64,000 nucleotides of DNA from Burkholderiaceae bacterium (GCA_016790575.1 JAEUOU010000007.1:91675-155674); one strand, 5' to 3'. Numbered from the stretch's first letter, positions 33,421 through 42,438 are shown. Program-made: numbers and translations. Notes: generated by a model not told the origin, from the sequence alone.

Positions 33421-34536
33421 TCAATGTCCCGCGCGCGCCTCGGCCGCCAGCCAGGCCGCGATGTCCCGGGGGTCACCGACCCGGCGCAGCGTGTCGAAGG
33501 CCCGTGCGGCGTCCGGATAGCGCCGCTGCAACAAGAACAGCCATTGCTTGAGCCGTCCCGGGCGGTGCCGCGCTTCCACACCCACCGCCACGCGCTGCCA
33601 GTAGTCCGCCATCAGATCCAGCAAGTCGTGCCAGGACAGGCTCTCGGATAACCCGCCCGTATCGTGGGCGCGCAACGCCAGCGCCAGAGCGGGATCGGCG
33701 ACCAGCCCGCGCCCCAGCATCAGGTTGTGGCAGCCGGATTCGCGACGGCAGCGCAGCGCATCGGCCACCGACCAGATTTCGCCGTTGGCGACGACGGGAA
33801 GCGCCACCGCCTCGACCACGGCGGCGATCCGGTCCCAATAGGCCGGTGGCCGGTACCCATCAGCACGGGTGCGGGCATGCACCACCAGCTCCTGCGCGCC
33901 CGCCTCGGCGATGGCCAGTGCGCATTCCAGGGTTCGCGAGCCATCCTGAAAGCCCAGCCGCATCTTGGCCGATACCGGTACCGAGGGCGGCACCGCGCGG
34001 CGCACCGCCGCGACAATGCGGCCGACCAGTTCCGGTTCGTCGAGCAGAATGGCGCCGCCGCGATGATGGTTCACCGTCCGCGCCGGGCAACCGAAGTTCA
34101 GATCGATCCCCTCGGGCGCCAACCCGGCCAGGCGGGCAGCGTTGTCCGCCAGGCAGGCCGGATCCGATCCCAGCAACTGTGGCCGCACCGGAACACCGGC
34201 CCCCGTGCGTGAGCCGGAGCGCAATTCCGGCACGATGCGCAGAAATACCCGTTCGGGCAACAGCTGATCAGTGATCCGGATGAACTCCGACACACAGCGA
34301 TCCACACCCCCCACCCGGGTCAGCACGGCGCGCAAGCGGTGATCGAGCAGCCCTTCCATCGGCGCCAGCAGGATCAGGCCCCGCCGGGCAGGCGGCGGCA
34401 AGGGGTCGGGCGAATCGGGGGACACGGTCGGTGCAGGCACAAGCTCTGGAAAGGCAACCCGCCCGGCCGGCGGCAGGACGGAACACAAAAGTCGGGGCAC
34501 CGTAGGTGCCCGCACGCCGCCATTGTCGCCGCTCAT
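33421..34536 (-). CDS. dusC: tRNA-dihydrouridine synthase (DusC-like)
   Basis: FMN-dependent reduction of uridines in tRNA. Hallmarks are LLAPMEGLLDH, the catalytic Cys loop DLNFGCPARTVNHHRGGA, SAKMRLGF, VVHARTRADGY, and VVANGEIWSVADA with NLMLGRGLVADP. The subclass (DusC, U16) is suggested by the PMEGLLDH and GYRPPAYW motifs. The frame starts at 34536, but the first 50 or so residues are Pro-rich and not conserved; a GTG start nearer to RRGLILLAP is possible. It is divergent from pfkA by 60 bp. Confidence 0.85.
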   Translation of the reverse strand: MSGDNGGVRAPTVPRLLCSVLPPAGRVAFPELVPAPTVSPDSPDPLPPPARRGLILLAPMEGLLDHRLRAVLTRVGGVDRCVSEFIRITDQLLPERVFLRIVPELRSGSRTGAGVPVRPQLLGSDPACLADNAARLAGLAPEGIDLNFGCPARTVNHHRGGAILLDEPELVGRIVAAVRRAVPPSVPVSAKMRLGFQDGSRTLECALAIAEAGAQELVVHARTRADGYRPPAYWDRIAAVVEAVALPVVANGEIWSVADALRCRRESGCHNLMLGRGLVADPALALALRAHDTGGLSESLSWHDLLDLMADYWQRVAVGVEARHRPGRLKQWLFLLQRRYPDAARAFDTLRRVGDPRDIAAWLAAEARAGH

Positions 34537-34596
34537 GCCGGATGCGGCCGGCGCGGCAGTATGCTTGGAGCCCTTGCATCGGCTACGGAGAATTTC

Positions 34597-35646
34597 ATGC
34601 GTATCGGTCTGCTCACTGGCGGCGGCGACTGTCCGGGCCTCAATGCGGTAATCCGCGCCGTCACCAAGTCATTGCTCGGACGCTGCCAGGCCGAGGTGAT
34701 AGGCATCGCCGACGGTTTCCAGGGTCTGGTCGAGGGTCGCGGCCGACCACTGGACTGGGGTGCCGTCAGTGGCATCCTGTTCTCCGGCGGCACCATCCTG
34801 GGCACCAGCAACAAGGCCAATCCGCTGGCCAGCGCCGCCAGTACCGAAGCGGCCCTGGGCTGGGCTCGACACTGGGGGCTTGACGCGGTGGTGGCCATCG
34901 GCGGCGACGGCACCATGCAGATTGCCCATGGCATGTCGCAGCATGGGCTGCCCATGGTGGGCGTGCCCAAGACCATCGACAACGACATTGAAGGCTGTGA
35001 GCAGAGTTTCGGTTTCGACACGGCCGTTGCCACCGTCACCGAAGCCCTGGAACGGGTCCAGACGACCGGCCAGAGCCATGGCCGGGTCATGATTGTCGAA
35101 ACCATGGGCCGCTACGCCGGCTGGATTGCGCTGGAAGCGGGGCTTGCCGGCGCCGCCGACATCATCCTGCTGCCCGAACTGGACTACGACCTCCGGGCGG
35201 TGATTGACGTCTGCCGCGCGCGCGAGCACCGCGAACGTTTCACCGTGATCTGCATCGGCGAAGGGGCCAAGCCGGCGGGTGGATCACTGACCATCGAGCG
35301 GCACATCGCTGACAGCCCGGACCCGATCCGGCTGGGTGGCGTCGCCCACGCGTTGCGCGAAGCACTGCAACCGCATCTGAAAAGCGAGGTGCGATCAACC
35401 GTGCTGGGCCATGTGCAGCGTGGTGGATCGCCCACGCCGTTTGACCGCGTGCTGGCCACCCAGTTCGGCAACCATGCCGCCCATCTGGTGGCCGCAGGCC
35501 GGTTCGACCACATGGTGACCCTGCAGGGCGGCGCCATGAGCAGCATTGCGCTGGATGCCGTGGCCGGACGCAACCGCCGCATCCCCCTGGATCACCCCTT
35601 GCTGACGACCGCCCGGGAAATCGGCGTCTCGCTGGGCCAGGCTTGA
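34597..35646 (+). CDS. 6-phosphofructokinase (PFK-A family)
   Basis: 349 residues. Motifs: LTGGGDCPGLNAVIR, GGDGT at 102-106, PKTIDND at 124-130, and ETMGRYAGWIA. In the family, the donor-site Gly of GGDG (not GGDD) favours ATP, while Lys in PKTIDND rather than GTIDND is typical of the PPi-type or long clade. The combination makes the phosphoryl donor uncertain, with ATP somewhat more likely. Many Burkholderiales lack PFK, so its presence is notable. The start at 34597 (MRIGLLTGG) is the conserved one. Confidence 0.9.
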   Translation: MRIGLLTGGGDCPGLNAVIRAVTKSLLGRCQAEVIGIADGFQGLVEGRGRPLDWGAVSGILFSGGTILGTSNKANPLASAASTEAALGWARHWGLDAVVAIGGDGTMQIAHGMSQHGLPMVGVPKTIDNDIEGCEQSFGFDTAVATVTEALERVQTTGQSHGRVMIVETMGRYAGWIALEAGLAGAADIILLPELDYDLRAVIDVCRAREHRERFTVICIGEGAKPAGGSLTIERHIADSPDPIRLGGVAHALREALQPHLKSEVRSTVLGHVQRGGSPTPFDRVLATQFGNHAAHLVAAGRFDHMVTLQGGAMSSIALDAVAGRNRRIPLDHPLLTTAREIGVSLGQA

Positions 35647-35657
35647 CGTTCCGGACC

Positions 35658-36389
35658 ATGATGACCCTGTACCGGGTCGCGCTGTTCTGCGCCCTGGCCG
35701 GTTTCCTGGCCGGCAGGCCCCTGTGGGCGGCCAGCCTGGGCGCAGACACTCTGGCGGCCCGTGTCAAGGCCTGCACTGCCTGCCATGGCGAGCAAGGCCG
35801 CGCGGGACCGGATGGCTATTACCCCCGGCTGGCCGGCAAGCCGGCGGGCTATCTCTACCACCAGTTGCTGAATTTTCGCGACGGGCGGCGCCACTATGGA
35901 CTCATGTCCAACCTGGTCGAACCCCTGACCGACCGTTACCTGATGGAGATTGCCCGGTACTTTGCCGACCTGCAGGTGCCGTATCCGCCGCCAGCCCGGC
36001 CGGTGGTGTCCGACTCGGTGCTGGCACACGGCCGCCGTATTGCGGTGCAAGGCGAGCCGCAGCGGGGCGTACCCGCCTGTACCCACTGCCACGGCGAGCG
36101 CCTGACCGGCATGTTGCCGGCCACACCCGGCCTGCTGGGGCTGCCGCAGGACTACCTGAACGCCCAGCTGGGCGCCTGGCGCTCCGGTCAGCGGCGGGCC
36201 CATGCGCCCGACTGCATGCGTGAGGTGGTCGAACGTCTGGCGCCTGCCGACCTTGCTGCCGTGGCCGCCTGGCTCGCGGCCCAGCCGGTCCCGGTCCCTG
36301 CCGCACCGGCGGCGAAAAGCCCCCCACCGGCGACTGCGGCCCGCCCCGCCTGTGGCAGCGACCGTGTCGCCACGCAGGGGCCGCCATGA
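35658..36389 (+). CDS. Diheme cytochrome c (c4-like)
   Basis: 243 residues. A signal peptide (ALFCALAGFLAGRPLWAA) precedes two heme sites, C39-TAC-H43 and C141-THC-H145. The tail is Pro/Ala-rich. It acts in the periplasm as an electron carrier. The next gene starts within its stop (ATGA), so the two cytochromes are translationally coupled. The ATG at 35658 gives the best signal peptide; an ATG three bases later is possible. Confidence 0.9.
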   Translation: MMTLYRVALFCALAGFLAGRPLWAASLGADTLAARVKACTACHGEQGRAGPDGYYPRLAGKPAGYLYHQLLNFRDGRRHYGLMSNLVEPLTDRYLMEIARYFADLQVPYPPPARPVVSDSVLAHGRRIAVQGEPQRGVPACTHCHGERLTGMLPATPGLLGLPQDYLNAQLGAWRSGQRRAHAPDCMREVVERLAPADLAAVAAWLAAQPVPVPAAPAAKSPPPATAARPACGSDRVATQGPP

Positions 36390-37702
36390 GGGTGCCGGCA
36401 CGGGCTCGCCGGGCGGCCCTCCTTTTGGCCACGCTCAGCCTGGTGGCATTGGCCGTCTGGTCGTGGGGGGTGCGGGAGGCGGCCACGCCGCTCCTGGCCT
36501 CCGGTCCGGTGGCCGACCCGGCGGCCCAGGTGGCCCACGGCGCCGTGCTGGCCCGCGCCGGCAATTGCCTGGCCTGTCATACCGCCCGGGGCGGTGCGCC
36601 GTTTGCGGGTGGCCGCGCGGTCCAGACCCCCTTCGGCGCGGTATGGGCCGGCAACCTGACGCCCGAGCCGGACACCGGGCTCGGTCGCTGGAGCGCCGAT
36701 GATTTCTGGCGCGCACTGCACTGGGGCAAGTCCCGGGATGGCCGGCTGCTGGTGCCCGCGTTTCCGTACACCCATTTCACCCGCGTCAGCCGGGCCGACA
36801 GCGACGCCCTGTTTGCCTACCTGCGAAGCCTGCCGCCCGTGCATCAGGCACGACCGGAGCACAGCCTGCGCTGGCCTTTGGGCACCCAGCCGGCGCTGGC
36901 GGTCTGGCGGGCGTTGTATTTCCGCCCCGGTGCGCTGCCGCCCGAGCCCACCCGCAGCGCCGAATGGAACCGGGGCGCCTACCTGGTCCATGGCCTGGCG
37001 CATTGCGGCAGCTGCCATGGCAGCCGCGACGCGCTGGGCGGGCAGCGAGCCGGCGGCGACCTCGCCGGCGGTCTGCTGCCCCAGCACACCTGGTACGCGC
37101 CCAGCCTGTACGACCCGGCCGAAGCCGGGCTGGGGGGCTGGGCGGTCACCGACATCGTGGCCCTGCTGCGCGACGGCATCTCGGCCCGGGGCAGCACCCG
37201 GGGGCCCATGGGTGATGTGGTTCGCCTGGGGACCAGCCATCTGCCCGAAGCCGACTTGCGCGCGATGGCGGTGTATCTGCAGGCGCCGGGTGGCAGCACC
37301 GCCCCGGCGCCAGCCGCGGCACTTGCCGGATTGGCGCCGCACCCACCGGTCGAGCCCACGGTGGCGGCCAACGGCGCGCGGCTGTACGAACGGCACTGCG
37401 CGGACTGCCACGGCACCAGCGGCCAGGGACACCCCGGCGCCTGGCCGGCGCTGGCAGGCAACCGCGCCGTGACGCTGCCGGCAGCCACGCCGAACCTGGT
37501 GCAAACCGTGCTCTACGGTGGCTACCTGCCCGCCACCGCCGGCAACCCGCAACCCCATGGCATGCCGCCATTCATCCTGACCTTGAGTGACGCGGAAATC
37601 GCAGCCGTGCTTACCCATCTGCGCACCCAATGGGGCAACCAGGGGCCGCCCGTGACCACGCTGCAGGTTCACCAGGTGCGTGCCGGTGCCCCGGCGCATT
37701 GA
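36386..37702 (+). CDS. Triheme cytochrome c (alcohol/aldehyde dehydrogenase-type subunit)
   Basis: 438 residues with an N-terminal signal-anchor (RAALLLATLSLVALAVW) and three heme sites: C61-LAC-H65, C207-GSC-H211, and C338-ADC-H342. The three-domain layout matches the cytochrome subunit of membrane-bound alcohol, gluconate or aldehyde dehydrogenases. No dehydrogenase gene lies in this run, so the partner is elsewhere or is missing. It overlaps the diheme gene by four bases. Confidence 0.9.
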   Translation: MRVPARARRAALLLATLSLVALAVWSWGVREAATPLLASGPVADPAAQVAHGAVLARAGNCLACHTARGGAPFAGGRAVQTPFGAVWAGNLTPEPDTGLGRWSADDFWRALHWGKSRDGRLLVPAFPYTHFTRVSRADSDALFAYLRSLPPVHQARPEHSLRWPLGTQPALAVWRALYFRPGALPPEPTRSAEWNRGAYLVHGLAHCGSCHGSRDALGGQRAGGDLAGGLLPQHTWYAPSLYDPAEAGLGGWAVTDIVALLRDGISARGSTRGPMGDVVRLGTSHLPEADLRAMAVYLQAPGGSTAPAPAAALAGLAPHPPVEPTVAANGARLYERHCADCHGTSGQGHPGAWPALAGNRAVTLPAATPNLVQTVLYGGYLPATAGNPQPHGMPPFILTLSDAEIAAVLTHLRTQWGNQGPPVTTLQVHQVRAGAPAH

Positions 37703-37729
37703 TCCGCGAGGTGCGAAAACTTCGCATTT

Positions 37730-37775
37730 GATAGCGGGATACGACCTTTTCACGCTGGGTATGGACCAAAATGAC
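37730..37775 (+). repeat. Dispersed element, copy 8
   Basis: GATAGCGGGATACGACC followed by TTTTCACGCTGGGTATGGACC. It lies 28 bp beyond the triheme cytochrome stop. Otherwise the 222 bp between 37702 and 37925 shows nothing recognisable. Confidence 0.9.
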
Positions 37776-37924
37776 ATAAAAACGCCCGCGATACCGCTCC
37801 GGCCGGTGCGGCACCGCCCCATGGGCCTGCCGGTTGGGGTGCGGGCGCCGCAGCGGTGCCACAATCGCAGCCACCCGCTGCCCTACCCCGCTGCGCCCAC
37901 CCCGTCGACGATGTCCCGCTGAGC

Positions 37925-38413
37925 ATGTCCCACGAAAGCCGCCTTGCGCGCGAACTGCGCACCCTCCTGCACAGCCGTCGCGTCGCGGCGCTGGGCACCC
38001 TGGATGCCGCCGATCCGGCGCAGCCGTTTGTCTCGATGGTGCCCTACGCGGTCTGGAGCGGCGGCGGCGCGCTGGTGGTGCACCTGAGTGGCCTGGCGGC
38101 ACACACCGGCAACCTCCAAGCCCAGCCGCGCGCCTCGCTGCTGGTCATGGCCGCCGACGTCGCGGGCGAACCGGTCCACGCGCTGCAGCGGGTCACCCTC
38201 GACGTGCTCGCCCACACGCCCGAACGCGGCAGCGCCGACTGGCAGGCCGCCCGCAGCACGTATCTGGATCGTTTTCCGGAAGCCGAGCCGATGACCGAAC
38301 TGGGCGACTTCCGCTTTGTGCTGCTGCAGCCCCAGGGGGCGCGCCAGGTGGCGGGATTCGGTGCCGCCCGCAGCGTCGACGCGCAGGAACTGCGGGCCGC
38401 GCTGGCCGCCTGA
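37925..38413 (+). CDS. HugZ/pyridoxamine oxidase-like FMN-binding protein
   Basis: 162 residues. A split-barrel flavin-binding fold is suggested by ALGTLDAADPAQPFVSMVPYA, VVHLSGLAAHTGNLQAQPRASLL, and the ending FRFVLLQPQGARQVAGFGAAR. HugZ-type proteins of this length bind heme or FMN and degrade heme. The start MSHESRLAREL fits the family. The following synthase gene starts GTG two bases after the stop. Confidence 0.85.
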   Translation: MSHESRLARELRTLLHSRRVAALGTLDAADPAQPFVSMVPYAVWSGGGALVVHLSGLAAHTGNLQAQPRASLLVMAADVAGEPVHALQRVTLDVLAHTPERGSADWQAARSTYLDRFPEAEPMTELGDFRFVLLQPQGARQVAGFGAARSVDAQELRAALAA

Positions 38414-38415
38414 AC

Positions 38416-39111
38416 GTGGCAGCCGCGCGCGAGCCTGCCCCCTGGTCGCTCGGGCCGCCGGTGCCGCCGGGCCTGGCGCTGGTCCATGCCGATGCGGCGC
38501 TGCTGGTATTCGACAAACCGGCCGGCCTGCTCGCCGTGCCCGGCCGCGGTGAGGACAAACAGGACTGCCTGGCCGCCCGCGCCCAGGCGGAATTCCCCGA
38601 TGCGCGGGTGGTCCACCGGCTGGACATGGCGACCTCCGGCCTGATCGTGCTGGCACGAGGCGCCCCGGCGCAGCGGGCGCTCAACCTGGCGTTCGAAAAG
38701 CGCCAGGTGCACAAACAGTACGAGGCCGTCGTTGCGGGCCGCCTGGAGCCGGCGGTGACCGACGACCCCTGGAACCTGATCGACCTGCCACTGATCGTCG
38801 ACTGGCCCAACCGCCCGCGCAGCATCGTCGATCACGCCATCGGCAAACCCAGCCGCACCCGCTGGCGGGTGCTCGGCCACGATCCGCAGGCCGGCACCAC
38901 CCGCGTGCTGCTGGAGCCGGTCACCGGCCGCTCGCACCAGCTGCGCGTGCATCTGCTCGCCTTGGGCCACCCCATCCTGGGCGATCCGCTGTATGCGCCA
39001 GCCGCTGCCCGGGTGGCGGCGCCGCGCCTGCTGCTGCATGCCCGGCGGCTGGCCCTGTTCCACCCGGTAACGGGCGAACCCCTGGTGTTCGACAGCCCGC
39101 CACCGTTCTGA
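38416..39111 (+). CDS. RluA family pseudouridine synthase (short form)
   Basis: 231 residues from a GTG two bases after the preceding stop. The catalytic motif is RVVHRLDMATSGLIV, with the essential Asp. KQVHKQYEAVV and GRSHQLRVHL follow. RluA-like enzymes isomerise uridine in rRNA or tRNA; RluA itself acts on both. The short length lacks an S4 domain. A GTG start is chosen because no ATG or TTG sits before the conserved LVHADAALLVFDKPAG. Confidence 0.88.
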   Translation: MAAAREPAPWSLGPPVPPGLALVHADAALLVFDKPAGLLAVPGRGEDKQDCLAARAQAEFPDARVVHRLDMATSGLIVLARGAPAQRALNLAFEKRQVHKQYEAVVAGRLEPAVTDDPWNLIDLPLIVDWPNRPRSIVDHAIGKPSRTRWRVLGHDPQAGTTRVLLEPVTGRSHQLRVHLLALGHPILGDPLYAPAAARVAAPRLLLHARRLALFHPVTGEPLVFDSPPPF

Positions 39112-39162
39112 GCCGGCGCAGCCCTCCCGCCGTCCACCACGCCGCTTGGGTACCATGGCGCC

Positions 39163-39918
39163 ATGAAACCGTCCCTCACCCTCCTCACCGGCGCCTCGCG
39201 CGGCATGGGCCTGGCCATGGCCCGCCAGCTGCTGGCCGCCGGTCACACCGTGGTTGGCCTGTCCCGACAGGTCAACCACGCCCTGGCGGACGAAGCCGCT
39301 GCCCGGGGCGCGACCCTGTTGCAATGGCCGACCGACCTGGCCGATGCCCCCGCCGCTGCCGCGCAGCTGGGCCGCTGGCTGGGGCAGCAGGCGCCGGACA
39401 CCTTTGCCAGCGCCACACTGATCAACAACGCCGGGGTCATCGCGCGCATCGGCCCGCTGTCCGACGCCGAGCCGGCCGATCTGGCCCGGGCGCTGCGGGT
39501 CGGGCTGGAGGCGCCGATGGCGCTCACGGCCGCCTTTCTGGGCGCCACGGCGCACTGGAGCGGGCCGCGCAAGGTGCTGAACATCTCCTCGGGCCTGGGC
39601 CGGCGCGCGATGGCGTCGCAAGCCGCCTACTGCGCGGCCAAGGCCGGCCTGGACCACTTCACCCGCTGCCTGGCCCTGGATGAAGCCCTCAAGCCCCACG
39701 GTGCCAAGGTCTGCTCGCTCGCCCCCGGCGTGATCGAGACCGACATGCAAGTGCAGCTGCGCGGCGCCGATCCGGCCGTCTTTCCGGACCGTGCCGCGTT
39801 CACCGGCATGAAGGAAAAAGGCCAGCTGGCCACCCCCGACGACGCCGCTGCGCGGGTGCTGGCCTTCCTGAACCGAGCGGATTTCGGCGTCAACCCGGTG
39901 GCCGACGTGCGCGACTGA
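39163..39918 (+). CDS. SDR family oxidoreductase
   Basis: 251 residues. NAD(P) loop TGASRGMGLAMA, LINNAGVIARIG, catalytic S-x12-Y-x3-K (SSGLGRRAMASQAAYCAAK), and SLAPGVIETDMQ. It resembles sepiapterin reductase-like bacterial carbonyl reductases. The substrate is unknown. It appears to be monocistronic before a dispersed element. Confidence 0.87.
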   Translation: MKPSLTLLTGASRGMGLAMARQLLAAGHTVVGLSRQVNHALADEAAARGATLLQWPTDLADAPAAAAQLGRWLGQQAPDTFASATLINNAGVIARIGPLSDAEPADLARALRVGLEAPMALTAAFLGATAHWSGPRKVLNISSGLGRRAMASQAAYCAAKAGLDHFTRCLALDEALKPHGAKVCSLAPGVIETDMQVQLRGADPAVFPDRAAFTGMKEKGQLATPDDAAARVLAFLNRADFGVNPVADVRD

Positions 39919-39964
39919 GCCCGGGCCGGCCCGGGATGGCCGTTCGGGCCGGTTTTCCGGTAAA

Positions 39965-40008
39965 AAGTGGCGATACCCAGCGTAAAAAGGTGCTTTTACG
40001 CTATCAAA
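39965..40008 (-). repeat. Dispersed element, copy 9
   Basis: On the minus strand it reads GATAGCGTAAAAGCACC, then TTTTTACGCTGGGTATCGCC. It lies between the convergent SDR and ppk2 genes. Plus-strand translation gives MAIPSVKRCFYAIKSG, the same peptide type that occurs inside GluQ. Confidence 0.92.
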
Positions 40009-40047
40009 TCAGGATTGATCGCCGGAATGGGCCCGAGCGGCCCGGTC

Positions 40048-40998
40048 TCAGTACACCTGCGGCACGATGATTTCCGCCGGCACCGGGTGCCGCACATAGT
40101 CTTCGTGGCGTTCGCGCGGCGGCAGCACCACGGGCGCGCGCTCGACCTCCTGGTAGTCCATCTGGCTCAGCAGGTGGGCGATGCAGTTCAGGCGCGCCTT
40201 CTTCTTGTCGTCGGCGGGCACGATCCACCACGGTGCGTCGGGCATATGGGTCCGCTCCAGCATCGCCTCCTTGGCGCGGGTGTAGTCCTCCCAGCGGCGG
40301 CGGCTTTCCAGATCCATCGGGCTGAGTTTCCATTGCTTGAGCGGGTCATGGATGCGGCCCAGGAAGCGCAGGTTCTGTTCGTCGTCGGAAATCGAGAACC
40401 AGTATTTGATCAGCTGGATGCCCGAGCGGACCAGCATCTTCTCGAACTCCGGTACGTCGCGGAAAAAGGCCTCCACGTCGTCCTCGGAGCAAAAACCCAT
40501 CACCCGCTCCACGCCCGCGCGGTTGTACCAGCTGCGGTCGAACAGCACCATCTCGCCGGCCGCCGGCAGGTGCGACACGTAGCGCTGGAAGTACCACTGC
40601 GTGCGCTCGCGGTTGTTGGGCGCGGGCAGCGCGGCCACCCGGCACACCCGCGGGTTCAGGCGCTGGGTGATGCGCTTGATGACACCGCCCTTGCCCGCCG
40701 CGTCGCGGCCCTCAAAGATGATCACCACCTTGTGGCCGCTGGCCACCACCCAGTCCTGCAGCTTCACCAGCTCCGCCTGCAGGCGGAACAGCTCGCGAAA
40801 ATAGTGACGGCGGGTCTCGCGGCTTTCCAGGGTGAAATCCGGCGAGGTGTCACCGGCCAGCTGGGCCAGGGTGCGGTCTTCGAATTCCAGCTCCAGCTCT
40901 TCGTCGTAGCCGTCGATCAGGTCGCGGTGGATGCGGTCCATCAGGGCGGCGTCGATCGACTCATCCGCTGCGGTGGGGGGAGAATCTTCAGGTTTCAT
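40048..40998 (-). CDS. ppk2: Polyphosphate kinase 2 (PPK2, class I)
   Basis: 316 residues. Walker A is GRDAAGKGG at 97-105 and Walker B/lid region DRSWYNRAG at 154-162, with ADDKKKARLNCIAHLL further on. It transfers phosphate between polyphosphate and nucleoside diphosphates; single-domain enzymes of this sequence type phosphorylate NDPs (class I). The start MKPEDSPP at 40998 is chosen because the upstream part has no conservation. A near-consensus Pho box lies 24 bp upstream. Confidence 0.93.
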   Translation of the reverse strand: MKPEDSPPTAADESIDAALMDRIHRDLIDGYDEELELEFEDRTLAQLAGDTSPDFTLESRETRRHYFRELFRLQAELVKLQDWVVASGHKVVIIFEGRDAAGKGGVIKRITQRLNPRVCRVAALPAPNNRERTQWYFQRYVSHLPAAGEMVLFDRSWYNRAGVERVMGFCSEDDVEAFFRDVPEFEKMLVRSGIQLIKYWFSISDDEQNLRFLGRIHDPLKQWKLSPMDLESRRRWEDYTRAKEAMLERTHMPDAPWWIVPADDKKKARLNCIAHLLSQMDYQEVERAPVVLPPRERHEDYVRHPVPAEIIVPQVY

Positions 40999-41022
40999 GC
41001 CGCCGCAGTCTGCCGGGCGCCC

Positions 41023-41040
41023 GTGACGGATTGATGACAG
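41023..41040 (-). promoter_or_regulatory. Candidate Pho box upstream of ppk2
   Basis: The minus strand reads CTGTCATCAATCCGTCAC, which matches the 18-base Pho box (CTGTCATAWAWCTGTCAY) at 16 positions. It is oriented toward ppk2. Its distance of 24 bp from the annotated start would give a nearly leaderless transcript, so the true start may be the next Met (about 40941). Confidence 0.5.
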
Positions 41041-41144
41041 AACCGTGTCTGGTAAAGCGTATCCGGTCCGCAAACTGTCAGCCCCGAGTCACCGTTTCGT
41101 ATGACAATAAGGGTTTTCACCACCCACAAACCTGGAGACAGACC

Positions 41145-42329
41145 ATGAGCCGTGAAGTTGTTGTTGTCAGCGGTGTGCGCACCGCCATTGGTACTTTTGG
41201 CGGCAGCCTGAAGGACATCCCCACCACCGAACTGGCCGCCATGGTGGTGCGCGAATCGCTGGCGCGCGCCGGTGTGGACGGCGCCGACGTCGGCCATGTG
41301 GTGTTCGGCCACGTCGTCAACACCGAGCCCAAGGACATGTACCTCAGCCGCGTCGCGGCGGTCAATGGCGGCTGCGCCAAGGAAACGCCGGCCTTCAACG
41401 TCAACCGCCTGTGCGGTTCCGGCCTGCAGGCCATCGTGTCGGCCAGCCAGTCCATCCTGCTGGGCGACTGCGATGTGGCCATCGGCGGCGGCGCCGAAAA
41501 CATGAGCCGCGCCCCCTACGCCAGCCTGGCCACCCGTTTTGGCGCCCGCATGGGCGACACCAAGATGGTGGACATGATGGTGGGCGCGCTGCACGACCCC
41601 TTCCACACCATCCACATGGGTGTGACGGCCGAGAACGTGGCCAAGGAATTCAACATCACCCGCGAAGACCAGGACGCCCTGGCGCTGGAAAGCCACCAGC
41701 GCGCCGAGCGCGCCTGGGCCGAGAACCGCTTCGCCGGCCAGATCCTGCCGGTGATGCTCAAGACCCGCAAGGGCGAGGTCGCCTTCGACAAGGACGAGCA
41801 TTTCCGCCCCGGCGCCAAGCTGGAAGACTTCCAGAAAATGAAGCCGGTGTTCGTCAAGGAAAACGGCACCGTCACCGCCGGCAATGCCAGCGGCATCAAT
41901 GACGCCGCCGCCGCGGTGCTGCTGATGGAAGCCGGTGTGGCCAAGGCCCGCGGCGCCAAGCCGCTGGCCCGCCTGGTGGGTTACGCCCACACCGGCCTCG
42001 AGCCCAAAATCATGGGGGTGGGCCCGATCTCGGCGTCCAAGCTGGCGCTGCAGCGCACCGGCCTGTCGCTGGACCAGATGGACGTGATCGAAGCCAACGA
42101 AGCCTTCGCCGCGCAGGCCTGCGCCGTCACCCGCGGTCTGGGCGCCGACCCGGCCAAAGTCAACCCCAATGGCTCGGGCATTTCGCTGGGCCACCCCATC
42201 GGCGCCACCGGCGCGGTCATCACCGTCAAGGCCCTGTACGAACTGCAGCGCACCAACGGCCGCTTCGCGCTGGTCACGATGTGCATCGGCGGCGGCCAGG
42301 GCATCGCGGCAATTTTCGAGCGCATGTAA
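41145..42329 (+). CDS. Acetyl-CoA C-acetyltransferase (thiolase)
   Basis: 394 residues. Nucleophile Cys90 in NRLCGSGLQAI, His350 in GHPIGATGA and Cys380 in CIGGGQG complete the thiolase triad. It condenses or cleaves acetoacetyl-CoA or 3-ketoacyl-CoA; by length and close similarity in style it is of the biosynthetic type (PhaA/AtoB-like). The ribosome site TGGAGA is 8 bp upstream. It is followed by a strong terminator. Confidence 0.93.
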   Translation: MSREVVVVSGVRTAIGTFGGSLKDIPTTELAAMVVRESLARAGVDGADVGHVVFGHVVNTEPKDMYLSRVAAVNGGCAKETPAFNVNRLCGSGLQAIVSASQSILLGDCDVAIGGGAENMSRAPYASLATRFGARMGDTKMVDMMVGALHDPFHTIHMGVTAENVAKEFNITREDQDALALESHQRAERAWAENRFAGQILPVMLKTRKGEVAFDKDEHFRPGAKLEDFQKMKPVFVKENGTVTAGNASGINDAAAAVLLMEAGVAKARGAKPLARLVGYAHTGLEPKIMGVGPISASKLALQRTGLSLDQMDVIEANEAFAAQACAVTRGLGADPAKVNPNGSGISLGHPIGATGAVITVKALYELQRTNGRFALVTMCIGGGQGIAAIFERM

Positions 42330-42351
42330 GCCGCTTGCCCATGCCAGAAAG

Positions 42352-42374
42352 AAGGCCCTTCGGGGCCTTTTTTT
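42352..42374 (+). terminator. Rho-independent terminator after thiolase
   Basis: Stem AAGGCCC/GGGCCTT with a TTCG loop, followed by a run of T, 22 bases after the thiolase stop. Confidence 0.92.
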
Positions 42375-42438
42375 GTTGACATGCGGTAGATTGCACCCCC
42401 GACTCCCGACCCCAGACCCACCGCCGACCGCCCCGACC

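Noticed and set aside
41075..41092. Second Pho box as a firm feature
   Set aside because: Matches only the outer CTGTCA and GTCAC; the middle disagrees, so it is mentioned only as a weak companion.
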